Positions 1-5,220 are shown, counted from the first letter of the stretch. The stretch is DNA of 5,355 bases from JABFSC01 sp031389045 (GCA_031389045.1 JANMSE010000260.1:1-5355), one strand, 5' to 3'. The notes: generated from the letters alone by a model not told the origin. Translations and numbers: made by a program.

Positions 1-1287
1 GTTGTCGAATTCGCCATCCGCACCGCCCTCGCCACACACTGTCAGATCGCGCCGGTCAGCCGTTGGGCACGCAAGAACTATTTCTATCCCGATCTGCCCA
101 AGGGCTATCAGATTAGTATGTATGAGCTGCCCATCGCCGAACATGGACATATCGACATTCACGTCGAGGGCGCGTCACCAAAACGCGTGGGGCTCACGCG
201 CATTCACATGGAAGAGGACGCGGGCAAGAACATCCATGACGCCCACAGCGATGCCAGTCTGGTGGACCTAAACCGCACCGGAGTCCCGTTACTGGAAATC
301 GTCAGTGAGCCGGATATGCGTTCACCTGAAGAGGCCGGGGCCTATCTGCGCAACCTTCATGCGCTGCTGCAATACATCGAAGTGTGTGATGGCAACATGG
401 AGGAAGGCAGTTTTCGTTGTGACGCCAATATCTCCCTCCGCCCACAAGGACGCGAGCAGTTCGGCACCAAAGTCGAGATTAAGAACCTCAACTCTTTCCG
501 GGCCGTGGAAAAAGCGATTCTGCACGAGATTGGTCGCCAGCAGAAGGAACTCGACGCCGGCCACGCCATCCTGCAAGAAACGCGACTCTGGGACGCGGAC
601 CGGGAAGTCACACGGTCCATGCGCGCCAAGGAGTTCGCGCACGACTATCGCTATTTCCCCGATCCAGACCTCTTACCGTTGGTCGTCGAATCGCCGTGGA
701 TTGAGGAAATTCGCCGCACCCTGCCTGAGCTACCCACCGTCCGTCGCGACCGACTGATGAGTGACTATCAACTGCCGGCCTACGACGCCGATTTGCTCAC
801 CACGCATAAAGAGATCGCCGACTATTTCGAGTCAGCCGTGCGGGCCTATCCCACCGCGCCCAAAGCCATCAGCAATTGGGTGATTGAAAGCGTACTGCGC
901 GTCATTCGCGAGGAAAAACAGGATGCGGGGCCACGCATTACCGCCTGGCCATGTCCACCGGAGCATATCGCGGACCTAGTGCGGCTCGTGCACGAAGGCA
1001 CCATCAGTGGCTCCATCGCCAAGACGGTCTTTGAGGAAATGCGTCAAACCCAAAAAGCGCCAGCCGCTATCGTCGCGGAGCAAGGGTTGACCCAGATGAG
1101 CGACACCGATGCCTTGTCTGCTCACATCGCCCAAGTCCTCGCCGCCAATCCCGATAAAGTAACGGCCTACCGCAACGGCAAGGAGGGGCTCTTGGGATTC
1201 TTCGTTGGCCAAGTGATGAAAGCCACGCAGGGGAAAGCGAACCCGCAGTTGCTCAATCAGTTAGTAAAAGAGCGGTTGGCTCGATAA
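1..1287 (+). CDS. gatB: Aspartyl/glutamyl-tRNA(Asn/Gln) amidotransferase subunit B, 5' end missing
   Basis: GatB is the subunit of the cytoplasmic GatCAB complex that binds mischarged Glu-tRNA(Gln) or Asp-tRNA(Asn), activates the side-chain carboxylate with ATP and receives ammonia from GatA. The frame is open from base 1, so the ATG at 118 is internal; 428 codons are present and about 60 N-terminal residues are missing compared with the usual ~480. Visible family blocks, numbered from base 1, are RKNYFYPDLPKGYQIS (24-39), RIHMEEDAGK, DLNRTGVPLLEIVSEPD, CDGNMEEGSFRCDANISLRP, GTKVEIKNLNSFR and FAHDYRYFPDPDLLPL. The C-terminal YqeY-like tail ends with YRNGKEGLLGFFVGQVMK and GKANPQLLNQLVKERL, as in other GatB proteins. 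Stop is TAA at 1285-1287. gatC and gatA usually lie close by and would be expected to the left, outside the window. The identification is secure. Confidence 0.97.
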   Translation, partial: VVEFAIRTALATHCQIAPVSRWARKNYFYPDLPKGYQISMYELPIAEHGHIDIHVEGASPKRVGLTRIHMEEDAGKNIHDAHSDASLVDLNRTGVPLLEIVSEPDMRSPEEAGAYLRNLHALLQYIEVCDGNMEEGSFRCDANISLRPQGREQFGTKVEIKNLNSFRAVEKAILHEIGRQQKELDAGHAILQETRLWDADREVTRSMRAKEFAHDYRYFPDPDLLPLVVESPWIEEIRRTLPELPTVRRDRLMSDYQLPAYDADLLTTHKEIADYFESAVRAYPTAPKAISNWVIESVLRVIREEKQDAGPRITAWPCPPEHIADLVRLVHEGTISGSIAKTVFEEMRQTQKAPAAIVAEQGLTQMSDTDALSAHIAQVLAANPDKVTAYRNGKEGLLGFFVGQVMKATQGKANPQLLNQLVKERLAR

Positions 1288-1296
1288 GCAGAGGAT

Positions 1297-1345
1297 GGCT
1301 TATGGCTTATAGCCTATGGCCCGTTCGCTCTGTTCACTCTATGGC
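1297..1345 (+). repeat. Degenerate heptamer repeat block downstream of gatB
   Basis: Starting 9 bases after the gatB stop, the DNA reads as successive 7-mers: GGCTTAT, GGCTTAT, AGCCTAT, GGCCCGT, TCGCTCT, GTTCACT, CTATGGC. The last six align column by column with 4063-4022 on the - strand (33 of 42 identical), which lies downstream of the epimerase gene. Positions 1297-1307 are also the exact reverse complement of 1357-1367, so the block could pair with the first 18-bp direct repeat. This resembles the heptameric short tandem repeats described in cyanobacteria, although no relation to those is shown here. Confidence 0.7.
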
Positions 1346-1356
1346 ATGAGTGTTCC

Positions 1357-1374
1357 AGCCATAAGCCTTATAAA
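1357..1374 (+). repeat. 18-bp direct repeat, left copy
   Basis: The sequence AGCCATAAGCCTTATAAA occurs here and again, without a mismatch, at 1493-1510. It consists of two heptamers (AGCCATA, AGCCTTA) followed by TAAA. The two copies bracket the REPIN-like element at 1376-1451. The first 11 bases are the reverse complement of 1297-1307. Confidence 0.85.
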
Positions 1375-1375
1375 G

Positions 1376-1451
1376 GTAGGCCGGAATAAGCGGAGCGTTT
1401 CCGGCATGGACGCTGGCTCCGGGAACGGCCTGCGGCCTTATCCCGGCCTAC
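1376..1451. repeat. Inverted pair of REP-like units (REPIN-like element)
   Basis: Two related units face each other. Unit 1 on the + strand starts GTAG at 1376 and continues GCCGGAATAAGC to a closing TTCCGGC (1399-1405); its stem pairs 1380-1386 with 1399-1405. Unit 2 on the - strand starts GTAG at 1451 and continues GCCGGGATAAGG; its stem pairs 1419-1424 with 1441-1446, with an inner GGCC/GGCC pair (1427-1430 and 1434-1437). The outer 14 bases of the two units (1377-1390 and 1437-1450) are inverted copies with one mismatch. A 5' GTAG tetranucleotide followed by an imperfect palindrome is the published hallmark of REP elements mobilised by REP-associated tyrosine transposases (RAYTs), and an inverted pair is called a REPIN. 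No transposase gene is in the window. Confidence 0.75.
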
Positions 1452-1492
1452 TAGAAAATTGGCCCTCTTCTCGCTCAAATGAAAACCGCTGT

Positions 1493-1510
1493 AGCCATAA
1501 GCCTTATAAA
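1493..1510 (+). repeat. 18-bp direct repeat, right copy
   Basis: This is identical to 1357-1374. It ends directly against the ribosome binding site of the acyl-CoA dehydrogenase gene, so the repeat forms the far end of that gene's 5' leader. TTATAA inside it resembles a -10 box but is too close to the start codon to be the promoter. Confidence 0.85.
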
Positions 1511-1515
1511 AGGAG
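1511..1515 (+). promoter_or_regulatory. Ribosome binding site of the acyl-CoA dehydrogenase gene
   Basis: AGGAG (preceded by AAA) lies 8 bases before the ATG at 1524. This chooses ATG 1524 over the in-frame ATG at 1479, which lies within repeat-derived spacer DNA and would add 15 residues without family similarity. Confidence 0.8.
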
Positions 1516-1523
1516 CATCACAC

Positions 1524-2717
1524 ATGGACTTCAATTTCACACCCGAACAAGAACAATTCCGCGCCGAACTCCGCGCCTGGCTCACCACCAACATTCCACC
1601 TCACACCGGCCTGCGTCACCTTCAACCTCAAGCATCACCTGATGATTTGACCTTTCTCAAACAATGGCAACGCCACATCCATGATGGCGGCTGGACCGGC
1701 ATCTCCTGGCCCAAGGAGTATGGCGGACGTGGGGCCTCCATGGTCGAACGCATGATCTTCGATCAGGAAATGGCCGCCGCGAGCGCTCCCGCCTTACTCA
1801 ATGTCCTGGGCCTCGAAATCGTCGGCCCGACCATCATCGTCCACGGCACCGAAGAACAAAAACGCGCCTTCCTGCCTCACATTTTGAGCGGCGACCATAT
1901 CTGGAGCCAGGGCTACTCGGAACCCAATTCCGGCTCTGACCTCGCCTCGCTCCGCACTCGCGCGGTCGAGCAGGGCGATTATTTCGTGGTGACCGGACAG
2001 AAGGTCTGGACCAGTCTCGCCTTCTACGCCGATTGGTGCCTCCTGCTCGTGCGCACCAACCCCGACACCCCCAAACACTTGGGACTCTCCTGCCTGCTCG
2101 TGGACATGAAAAGCCCCGGCGTGACCATCAAACCGTTACGCACCCTCACCGGCGACAGCGAATTCAACGAAGTGTTCTTCGAGGAGGTCAAAGTGCCCAA
2201 ACATCAGCTCTTGGGCGAACTCAACCAAGGCTGGCGCGTAATCGTCACCTCACTCATGTTCGAGCGTCAGGGGCTGAGCTTCTATTTCACCTTCGCGCAA
2301 AAACGCCACTACGAGGATATGGTGGCCACGGCCCGCAAAACCCTGCGCTATGGAGAAGTCGTGTCCCAAGACCCACTGATGCGGCAGAAACTCGCGCAAG
2401 CCTACATCGACACGGAACTACTCAAGCTCAACAACTACCGCGCCCTCACCCGCCTCTTGCGTGGCAATCCTCCGGGGCCGGAAGGATCAGTCCCAAAATT
2501 GCAGTGGGCCGAGACCAATCAGCGGATGCAAGAACTGGCCGTCGATATGCAAAGCGCCCGCGCGCAACTGTATCAGGGTGAACCCAGCCTCACCGATGAT
2601 GCCTACTGGCAATATGGTTTTCTACGCGCCAAAGCCAATTCGATTGAAGGCGGCACATCTGAAATTCAGCGCAATATCATCGCCGAACGGGTGCTCGGTT
2701 TGCCCAGAGGGCGATAA
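1524..2717 (+). CDS. Acyl-CoA dehydrogenase (FadE-type flavoprotein)
   Basis: This is a complete FAD-dependent acyl-CoA dehydrogenase of 397 residues, a typical family length. It would oxidise an acyl-CoA thioester to the trans-2-enoyl-CoA and pass electrons to ETF. In order it shows an N-terminal helical domain (DFNFTPEQEQFRAELRAWL, then GWTGISWPKEYGGRG at 56-70), the middle beta domain with the FAD/substrate signature WSQGYSEPNSGSDLASL (127-143), VTGQKVWTS (156-164) and a C-terminal helical domain ending IEGGTSEIQRNIIAERVLGLPR (374-395). The position of the medium-chain enzyme's catalytic Glu (YEGT) is Gly here. Glu247 in GWRVIVTSLMFERQ lines up by eye with the helix-G Glu of isovaleryl- and long-chain acyl-CoA dehydrogenases and is the likely base. 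This arrangement is common in actinobacterial FadE/ChsE-type enzymes acting on steroid side chains or branched acyl chains; the substrate cannot be read from sequence. It has no close functional partner in the window. Confidence 0.93.
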   Translation: MDFNFTPEQEQFRAELRAWLTTNIPPHTGLRHLQPQASPDDLTFLKQWQRHIHDGGWTGISWPKEYGGRGASMVERMIFDQEMAAASAPALLNVLGLEIVGPTIIVHGTEEQKRAFLPHILSGDHIWSQGYSEPNSGSDLASLRTRAVEQGDYFVVTGQKVWTSLAFYADWCLLLVRTNPDTPKHLGLSCLLVDMKSPGVTIKPLRTLTGDSEFNEVFFEEVKVPKHQLLGELNQGWRVIVTSLMFERQGLSFYFTFAQKRHYEDMVATARKTLRYGEVVSQDPLMRQKLAQAYIDTELLKLNNYRALTRLLRGNPPGPEGSVPKLQWAETNQRMQELAVDMQSARAQLYQGEPSLTDDAYWQYGFLRAKANSIEGGTSEIQRNIIAERVLGLPRGR

Positions 2718-2723
2718 AGGGGA

Positions 2724-2754
2724 AGCGGTCAGTTGTCAGCCGTCAGCTTTCAGC
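2724..2754 (+). repeat. Heptamer repeat block downstream of the acyl-CoA dehydrogenase gene
   Basis: Consecutive 7-mers AGCGGTC, AGTTGTC, AGCCGTC, AGCTTTC and a final AGC start six bases after the stop codon. The segment GGGGAAGCGGTCAG (2719-2732) is repeated exactly on the - strand at 4096-4083, also just after a stop codon, and GTCAGCTTTCAGC (2742-2754) is repeated exactly on the - strand at 4080-4068. Confidence 0.8.
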
Positions 2755-2828
2755 AAAACAAGGAAATACACACCCTGGGGGCTCTGACTCACGCTCGAAG
2801 TTGGGCACAATCTTCTGTGTTTTCCTGT

Positions 2829-2857
2829 CTGGCTGACTACTGAAAGCTGATAGCTGA
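2829..2857 (-). repeat. Heptamer repeat block, opposite orientation
   Basis: Read on the - strand from 2856, the 7-mers are AGCTATC, AGCTTTC, AGTAGTC, AGCCAGA. This is the inverted partner of 2724-2754, and together they make the arms of the palindrome. It lies a few bases past the stop of the possible small membrane peptide gene, so it is again 3' of a - strand reading frame. Confidence 0.7.
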
Positions 2858-2861
2858 ACAC

Positions 2862-2942
2862 TTACCTGCGGCTTGCATCGAAGGCAATCCCAACGAAGAC
2901 TAACGCCACGGCCAGCATAACTACGGCAGCCAGTGTTTCCAT
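2862..2942 (-). CDS. Possible 26-residue single-pass membrane peptide
   Basis: A short frame begins at ATG 2942-2940 and ends with TAA at 2864-2862. The peptide METLAAVVMLAVALVFVGIA is followed by FDASRR. It has one uninterrupted hydrophobic stretch of about 18 residues (4-21) and a basic end, the layout of a small inner-membrane protein; the positive tail would favour a cytoplasmic C-terminus. GGGAG lies upstream on the - strand with a slightly long spacer (about 10 bases). The frame starts 76 bases downstream of the stop of the coiled-coil gene on the same strand and could be co-transcribed with it. I do not recognise a family. Very short hydrophobic frames also arise by chance, so this is a candidate, not an established gene. 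Confidence 0.4.
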   Translation of the reverse strand: METLAAVVMLAVALVFVGIAFDASRR

Positions 2943-3018
2943 GATTAGAGTTCTCCCACTTGGTCGATGCGACCTTCAATCTGACGATGCAGCACGATCC
3001 CAGGTTATAACTGCTACG

Positions 3019-3864
3019 CTAAGGAGTAGCGCCTGATTCGGGCAAAACAGCGCGCCCATCGGTGAGCTGCCAAACATTGCCCGTACGGGCTCGCTCGGCG
3101 GCCTCGGGGGTTACCCTTCTGCCCGCCACTACGGGAATCGCTGTAACGCCAACCCGGGAAAACAACTCGGCTCTGCGTACAGCTCGCTCGACATCTCCAG
3201 GCCCCACACCCCACGATACTTCAACGATCAAATACATTTCGGCGCCATCCTTGCGACGTTTCCCATGCACTACAACATCGGCCAAGGAGATTTCATGGGC
3301 TTCGGGTGCGGAGAGCGCCCCAGCATCTATTGCGTCGTCCAACAAAGTCGTCAGTTCATCAGGCGAGAGCGCATGGACGCGGCTGAGCAACCGACCAAAG
3401 TAGGAGAAGATTTTAGTGCGGTAATCAGTTTCCAGGCTCTTTCCCTTCAGCTCTCCAACATCATCCGTAAGGATGCGTACCGCGCGGGTTAGCTCAGCCA
3501 TCTGAGCGGTCAGCGTAGTCACCTGCTCTTCGGTGCGGCGTTGCGCTTCCGCCAGTTGTGAGACCGTCTCTTCTAACCGCCCCATCCGCTCTTCGGTGCA
3601 GCGTTGCGCTTCCACCAGTTGTGAGACCGTCTCTTCCAACCGCCCCATCCGCTCTTCGGTGCGGCGTTGCGCTTCCACCAGTTGTGAGACTTGAGTAGCG
3701 AGTTCTTGAAAATGCTGGTCAGTCTCGCTCCGGAGACGCGCAATATGTTCCGGCAGAGATAAAAGCTCATCGGTGAGCACCAAGCGGCGGAGTTCTTCAC
3801 GCCACTCGGGCTTCTCTTTTAGAACGCTAACAAGGTCGCGAAATTCTTCAACTGTAAAGGGCAT
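3019..3864 (-). CDS. Coiled-coil protein with PD-(D/E)XK-like C-terminal domain
   Basis: The protein has 281 residues and no signal peptide or membrane segment, so it is probably cytoplasmic. Residues 1-45 are helical and charged. Residues about 46-140 form a heptad coiled coil in which a 21-residue unit (VSQLVEAQRRTEERMGRLEE plus T) occurs at 59-79 and 80-100 and partly at 101-114. The C-terminal part (about 145-275) has LADVVVHG with Asp196, YLIVEVSW with Glu215, then GPGDVERAVRRAELFSRVG and TAIPVVAGRRVTPEAAERAR. This pattern resembles DUF3782-type proteins, often abundant in cyanobacteria and Chloroflexi, whose end resembles PD-(D/E)XK nucleases; here the usual Lys of the E-x-K motif is Ser217, so catalytic activity is doubtful. 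The ATG at 3864 is supported by AGAGGA (plus-strand 3871-3876) six bases upstream. The biological role of the family is not known to me. Confidence 0.8.
   Translation of the reverse strand: MPFTVEEFRDLVSVLKEKPEWREELRRLVLTDELLSLPEHIARLRSETDQHFQELATQVSQLVEAQRRTEERMGRLEETVSQLVEAQRCTEERMGRLEETVSQLAEAQRRTEEQVTTLTAQMAELTRAVRILTDDVGELKGKSLETDYRTKIFSYFGRLLSRVHALSPDELTTLLDDAIDAGALSAPEAHEISLADVVVHGKRRKDGAEMYLIVEVSWGVGPGDVERAVRRAELFSRVGVTAIPVVAGRRVTPEAAERARTGNVWQLTDGRAVLPESGATP
3523..3690 (-). repeat. 63-bp tandem repeat inside the coiled-coil gene
   Basis: Units 3628-3690 and 3565-3627 differ at only 2 of 63 positions (one silent, one changing Arg to Cys at residue 89). A third, partial copy at 3523-3564 matches over 42 bases with 2 differences before diverging. 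The unit equals 21 residues, exactly three heptads, so each gain or loss lengthens the coiled coil without breaking its register. The near-identity suggests recent or homogenised duplication. Confidence 0.92.
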
Positions 3865-3954
3865 TCCAGGTCCTCTTTTCCCTCATAGCCGCAGCAGTAT
3901 TTTCCATACGCTAGCAGGAGCACAGTCCTCTTTGAAGTCCTATAGGAGAAGGCG

Positions 3955-4068
3955 ATGGGCGACCAACAACCGCTGACTAGAGATCAACGAATGGAAACTT
4001 TCTTGAATTTACCAACTATATGCCATAGAGCGAGCATAGCGAGCGGGCTATCCGCTATATGCTCATAG
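3955..4068 (+). other. Weak 37-codon ORF with a good ribosome binding site, possibly a truncated gene start
   Basis: ATG at 3955 follows AGGAG (3944-3948) with a 6-base spacer. The frame reads MGDQQPLTRDQRMETFLNLP for its first 20 residues and then runs into the heptamer repeat block, ending at TAG 4066-4068. The first 20 or so residues look like a normal polar protein start, but the remainder is repeat-encoded. It might be a gene whose body was lost when the repeat block arose, or a chance frame. No family is recognised. Confidence 0.2.
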
Positions 4069-4091
4069 CTGAAAGCTGACCGCTGACCGCT
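4022..4091 (-). repeat. Heptamer repeat block downstream of the epimerase gene
   Basis: Read on the - strand from 4091, seven perfect AGCNNNN units follow one another: AGCGGTC, AGCGGTC, AGCTTTC, AGCTATG, AGCATAT, AGCGGAT, AGCCCGC (to 4043). Looser units TCGCTAT, GCTCGCT and CTATGGC continue to 4022. The block begins 13 bases past the epimerase stop. Its first part matches the block after the acyl-CoA dehydrogenase and its last part matches the block after gatB. A local hairpin pairs 4032-4041 with 4053-4064, with a two-base bulge. Confidence 0.85.
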
Positions 4092-4104
4092 TCCCCCCAG
4101 CTCC

Positions 4105-5143
4105 CTACTTCCACTCTTCCGGCTTCTCACGTCGCCAATCCGTCAGCGCTTGCTCCAACGTGTATTGATACGGATACCCATGTACCCGCAAAAACTTCGG
4201 GACAATGTTGTTCGAGCGGACGAGCTTGCGAACCCGTACAGGACTGATTGGTTGATGAATTCCTAAGAGACGGCAGAGTGCTGCTATTGGATAGGAAGCG
4301 CCGAGCAACAGTGGATATGGAATGCTAGGCACGAAACGCTCTACACCAGCAACGCGACAAATCGCATTCACATATTCCTCAACCGTCGGTGCTGGATCCA
4401 TCGAAAAGTTGAACAACGTCGTCTCTTTCCCTTTCTCGACTTGCCACTGCATCACCCAGGTGAGCGCCTCGCAGAGTTCTTTGACGTAGCCACCAGCCTT
4501 ACGTGTCTCCCGGTTGCCCATATATGGGAAATAGCGACCCAAGACGGCTTTCACCATCCGTGAGACAGTGCCCCCCTCCCCTGGACCAAACACCACTCCC
4601 GGTCGAACAATCGTCAAGCGTCTCCCTTTCGCCGCTCGTTGCCAACCAAGATGGATTTTCTCGGCCGCGAGTTTTGATGCGCCATAGGGGGAAATTGGCA
4701 CTGGCAGTGAATGTTCGTCCCGCTCTTCTTCTGTTGGTCTATACGGAGCAATGCTGCTGGTAAAAATGATCCACGGGCAGTCTACCTGTTGCCCACGCGC
4801 ACACGTGCTCAGCCCCAGGAAGATTGGTCGCAAAATACTCATAGGCATCATGACCGGGCTCGCGGTGGACAGCCGCCAGGTTAACAACGAGGTCAGCGTG
4901 ATTTGGTAACTCCGCGTGATGAATCGGCTGCCGAACGTCGAGCTGGACTGTCGTCACCTGTCCACGCGAGGCCGCCTCTTGGAGCAGTATCGGCCACGAA
5001 TCTTTCTGAGAAGGCCGGACATCAGCAAGGATAATCCGTTCAGCCAGTTTGTTCGTCAGTAAATGGGCGGCAAAGTGGGTCCCGATAAATCCCGTTCCCC
5101 CAAAAATGACACAGGTCTCAAATATATTTCTTGTCATATCCAT
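4105..5143 (-). pseudogene. NAD-dependent epimerase/dehydratase (extended SDR), interrupted by a frameshift
   Basis: Two overlapping - strand frames encode one extended SDR protein, a cytoplasmic NAD(P)-dependent enzyme that typically modifies nucleotide sugars. The first frame carries the Rossmann motif GGTGFIG (15-21), Asp41 at the end of strand 2, LDV (68-70), NLAA (88-91) and NLPGAEHVCAW (107-117). It then goes out of frame and stops at 4739-4741. The second frame resumes with QQVDCPWIIFTSSIAPY, the catalytic YGASK, RPGVVFGPGEGG, GGYVKELCEAL and a normal C-terminus. Dropping one G of the GGG at plus-strand 4792-4794 joins them into 345 residues, with Ser129/Ser130, Tyr153 and Lys157 at normal spacing. 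The start ATG 5143 is chosen because GGGAG (5149-5153) lies 5 bases upstream; the longer frame from 5194 lacks one. Both halves look well conserved, so the break is recent or a sequencing error. It follows a sugar aminotransferase gene by 109 bases. The exact sugar substrate is unknown. Confidence 0.87.
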
Positions 5144-5148
5144 GCTCA

Positions 5149-5153
5149 CTCCC
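5149..5153 (-). promoter_or_regulatory. Ribosome binding site of the epimerase gene
   Basis: GGGAG on the - strand, within AAGGGAGTG, lies 5 bases before ATG 5143. It decides the start: the ATG at 5194 has no purine-rich sequence at the right distance, and the residues it would add precede the Rossmann strand without family similarity. Confidence 0.65.
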
Positions 5154-5220
5154 TTCCGCGAAGCAACTACCGACAACATGATGGGAACAGTCATATCAAA
5201 CGATTACGGCGGAGAATGAA

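Larger units (their letters stand above)
2719..2861. repeat. Long imperfect palindrome in the convergent spacer
   Basis: The spacer after the dehydrogenase stop can fold back on itself. Positions 2736-2753 pair with 2840-2857 in 16 of 18 positions, including an 11-bp perfect stem (2743-2753 with 2840-2850). Further in, CAAGGAAATACACA on the left resembles the reverse complement of TGTGTTTTCCTG near 2817-2828, offset by about one 7-base unit. The outer arms are heptamer repeats. It sits between the + strand dehydrogenase and - strand genes, where a bidirectional terminator would be useful, but no T-run follows the stem, so a terminator role is only inferred. Confidence 0.6.

Noticed and set aside
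2..271. Frame starting at base 2 on the + strand, and the 305-757 frame
   Set aside because: Both overlap gatB, whose frame carries clear conserved motifs; these alternatives show none.
322..642. Open frames on the - strand opposite gatB (also 357-629 and 976-1212)
   Set aside because: They are antisense to a well-conserved gene, with no recognisable protein features; they are shadows of codon bias.
1316..1642. + strand frame across the REP-like spacer into the dehydrogenase start
   Set aside because: It translates repeat DNA and then overlaps the true gene in another frame; there is no ribosome binding site.
1794..2787. Alternative frames within the dehydrogenase gene (1794-2078 on -, 2033-2581 and 2461-2787 on +)
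   Set aside because: The acyl-CoA dehydrogenase frame is complete and has family motifs throughout; the others lack motifs and have unusual composition.
2743..2979. 78-residue frame on the - strand across the convergent spacer
   Set aside because: It runs through the palindrome and heptamer repeats, has a biased composition and no good start signal; the 26-residue frame inside it is the more plausible coding candidate.
3014..3031. Small hairpin GCTAC/GTAGC across the stop codon of the coiled-coil gene
   Set aside because: The 5-bp stem with an 8-base loop and no T-run is too weak to call a terminator.
3062..3492. + strand frames opposite the coiled-coil gene, and the 3573-3800 frame on the - strand
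   Set aside because: They are shadows of the 281-residue gene; the repeated peptide in the 3573-3800 frame is only the 63-bp repeat read out of frame.
4022..4091. CRISPR array
   Set aside because: The repeated units are 7 bases long with no unique spacers between them; a CRISPR needs repeats of roughly 23 bases or more separated by spacers, and no cas genes are present.
4503..4763. + strand frame opposite the epimerase gene
   Set aside because: It is antisense to a gene with clear SDR motifs and has no protein signature of its own.
4105..4887. Independent short epimerase starting at the ATG at 4887
   Set aside because: The first 32 residues of that frame are out-of-frame translation of the conserved Rossmann half, and the protein would lack its NAD-binding domain; one frameshifted gene explains both frames.
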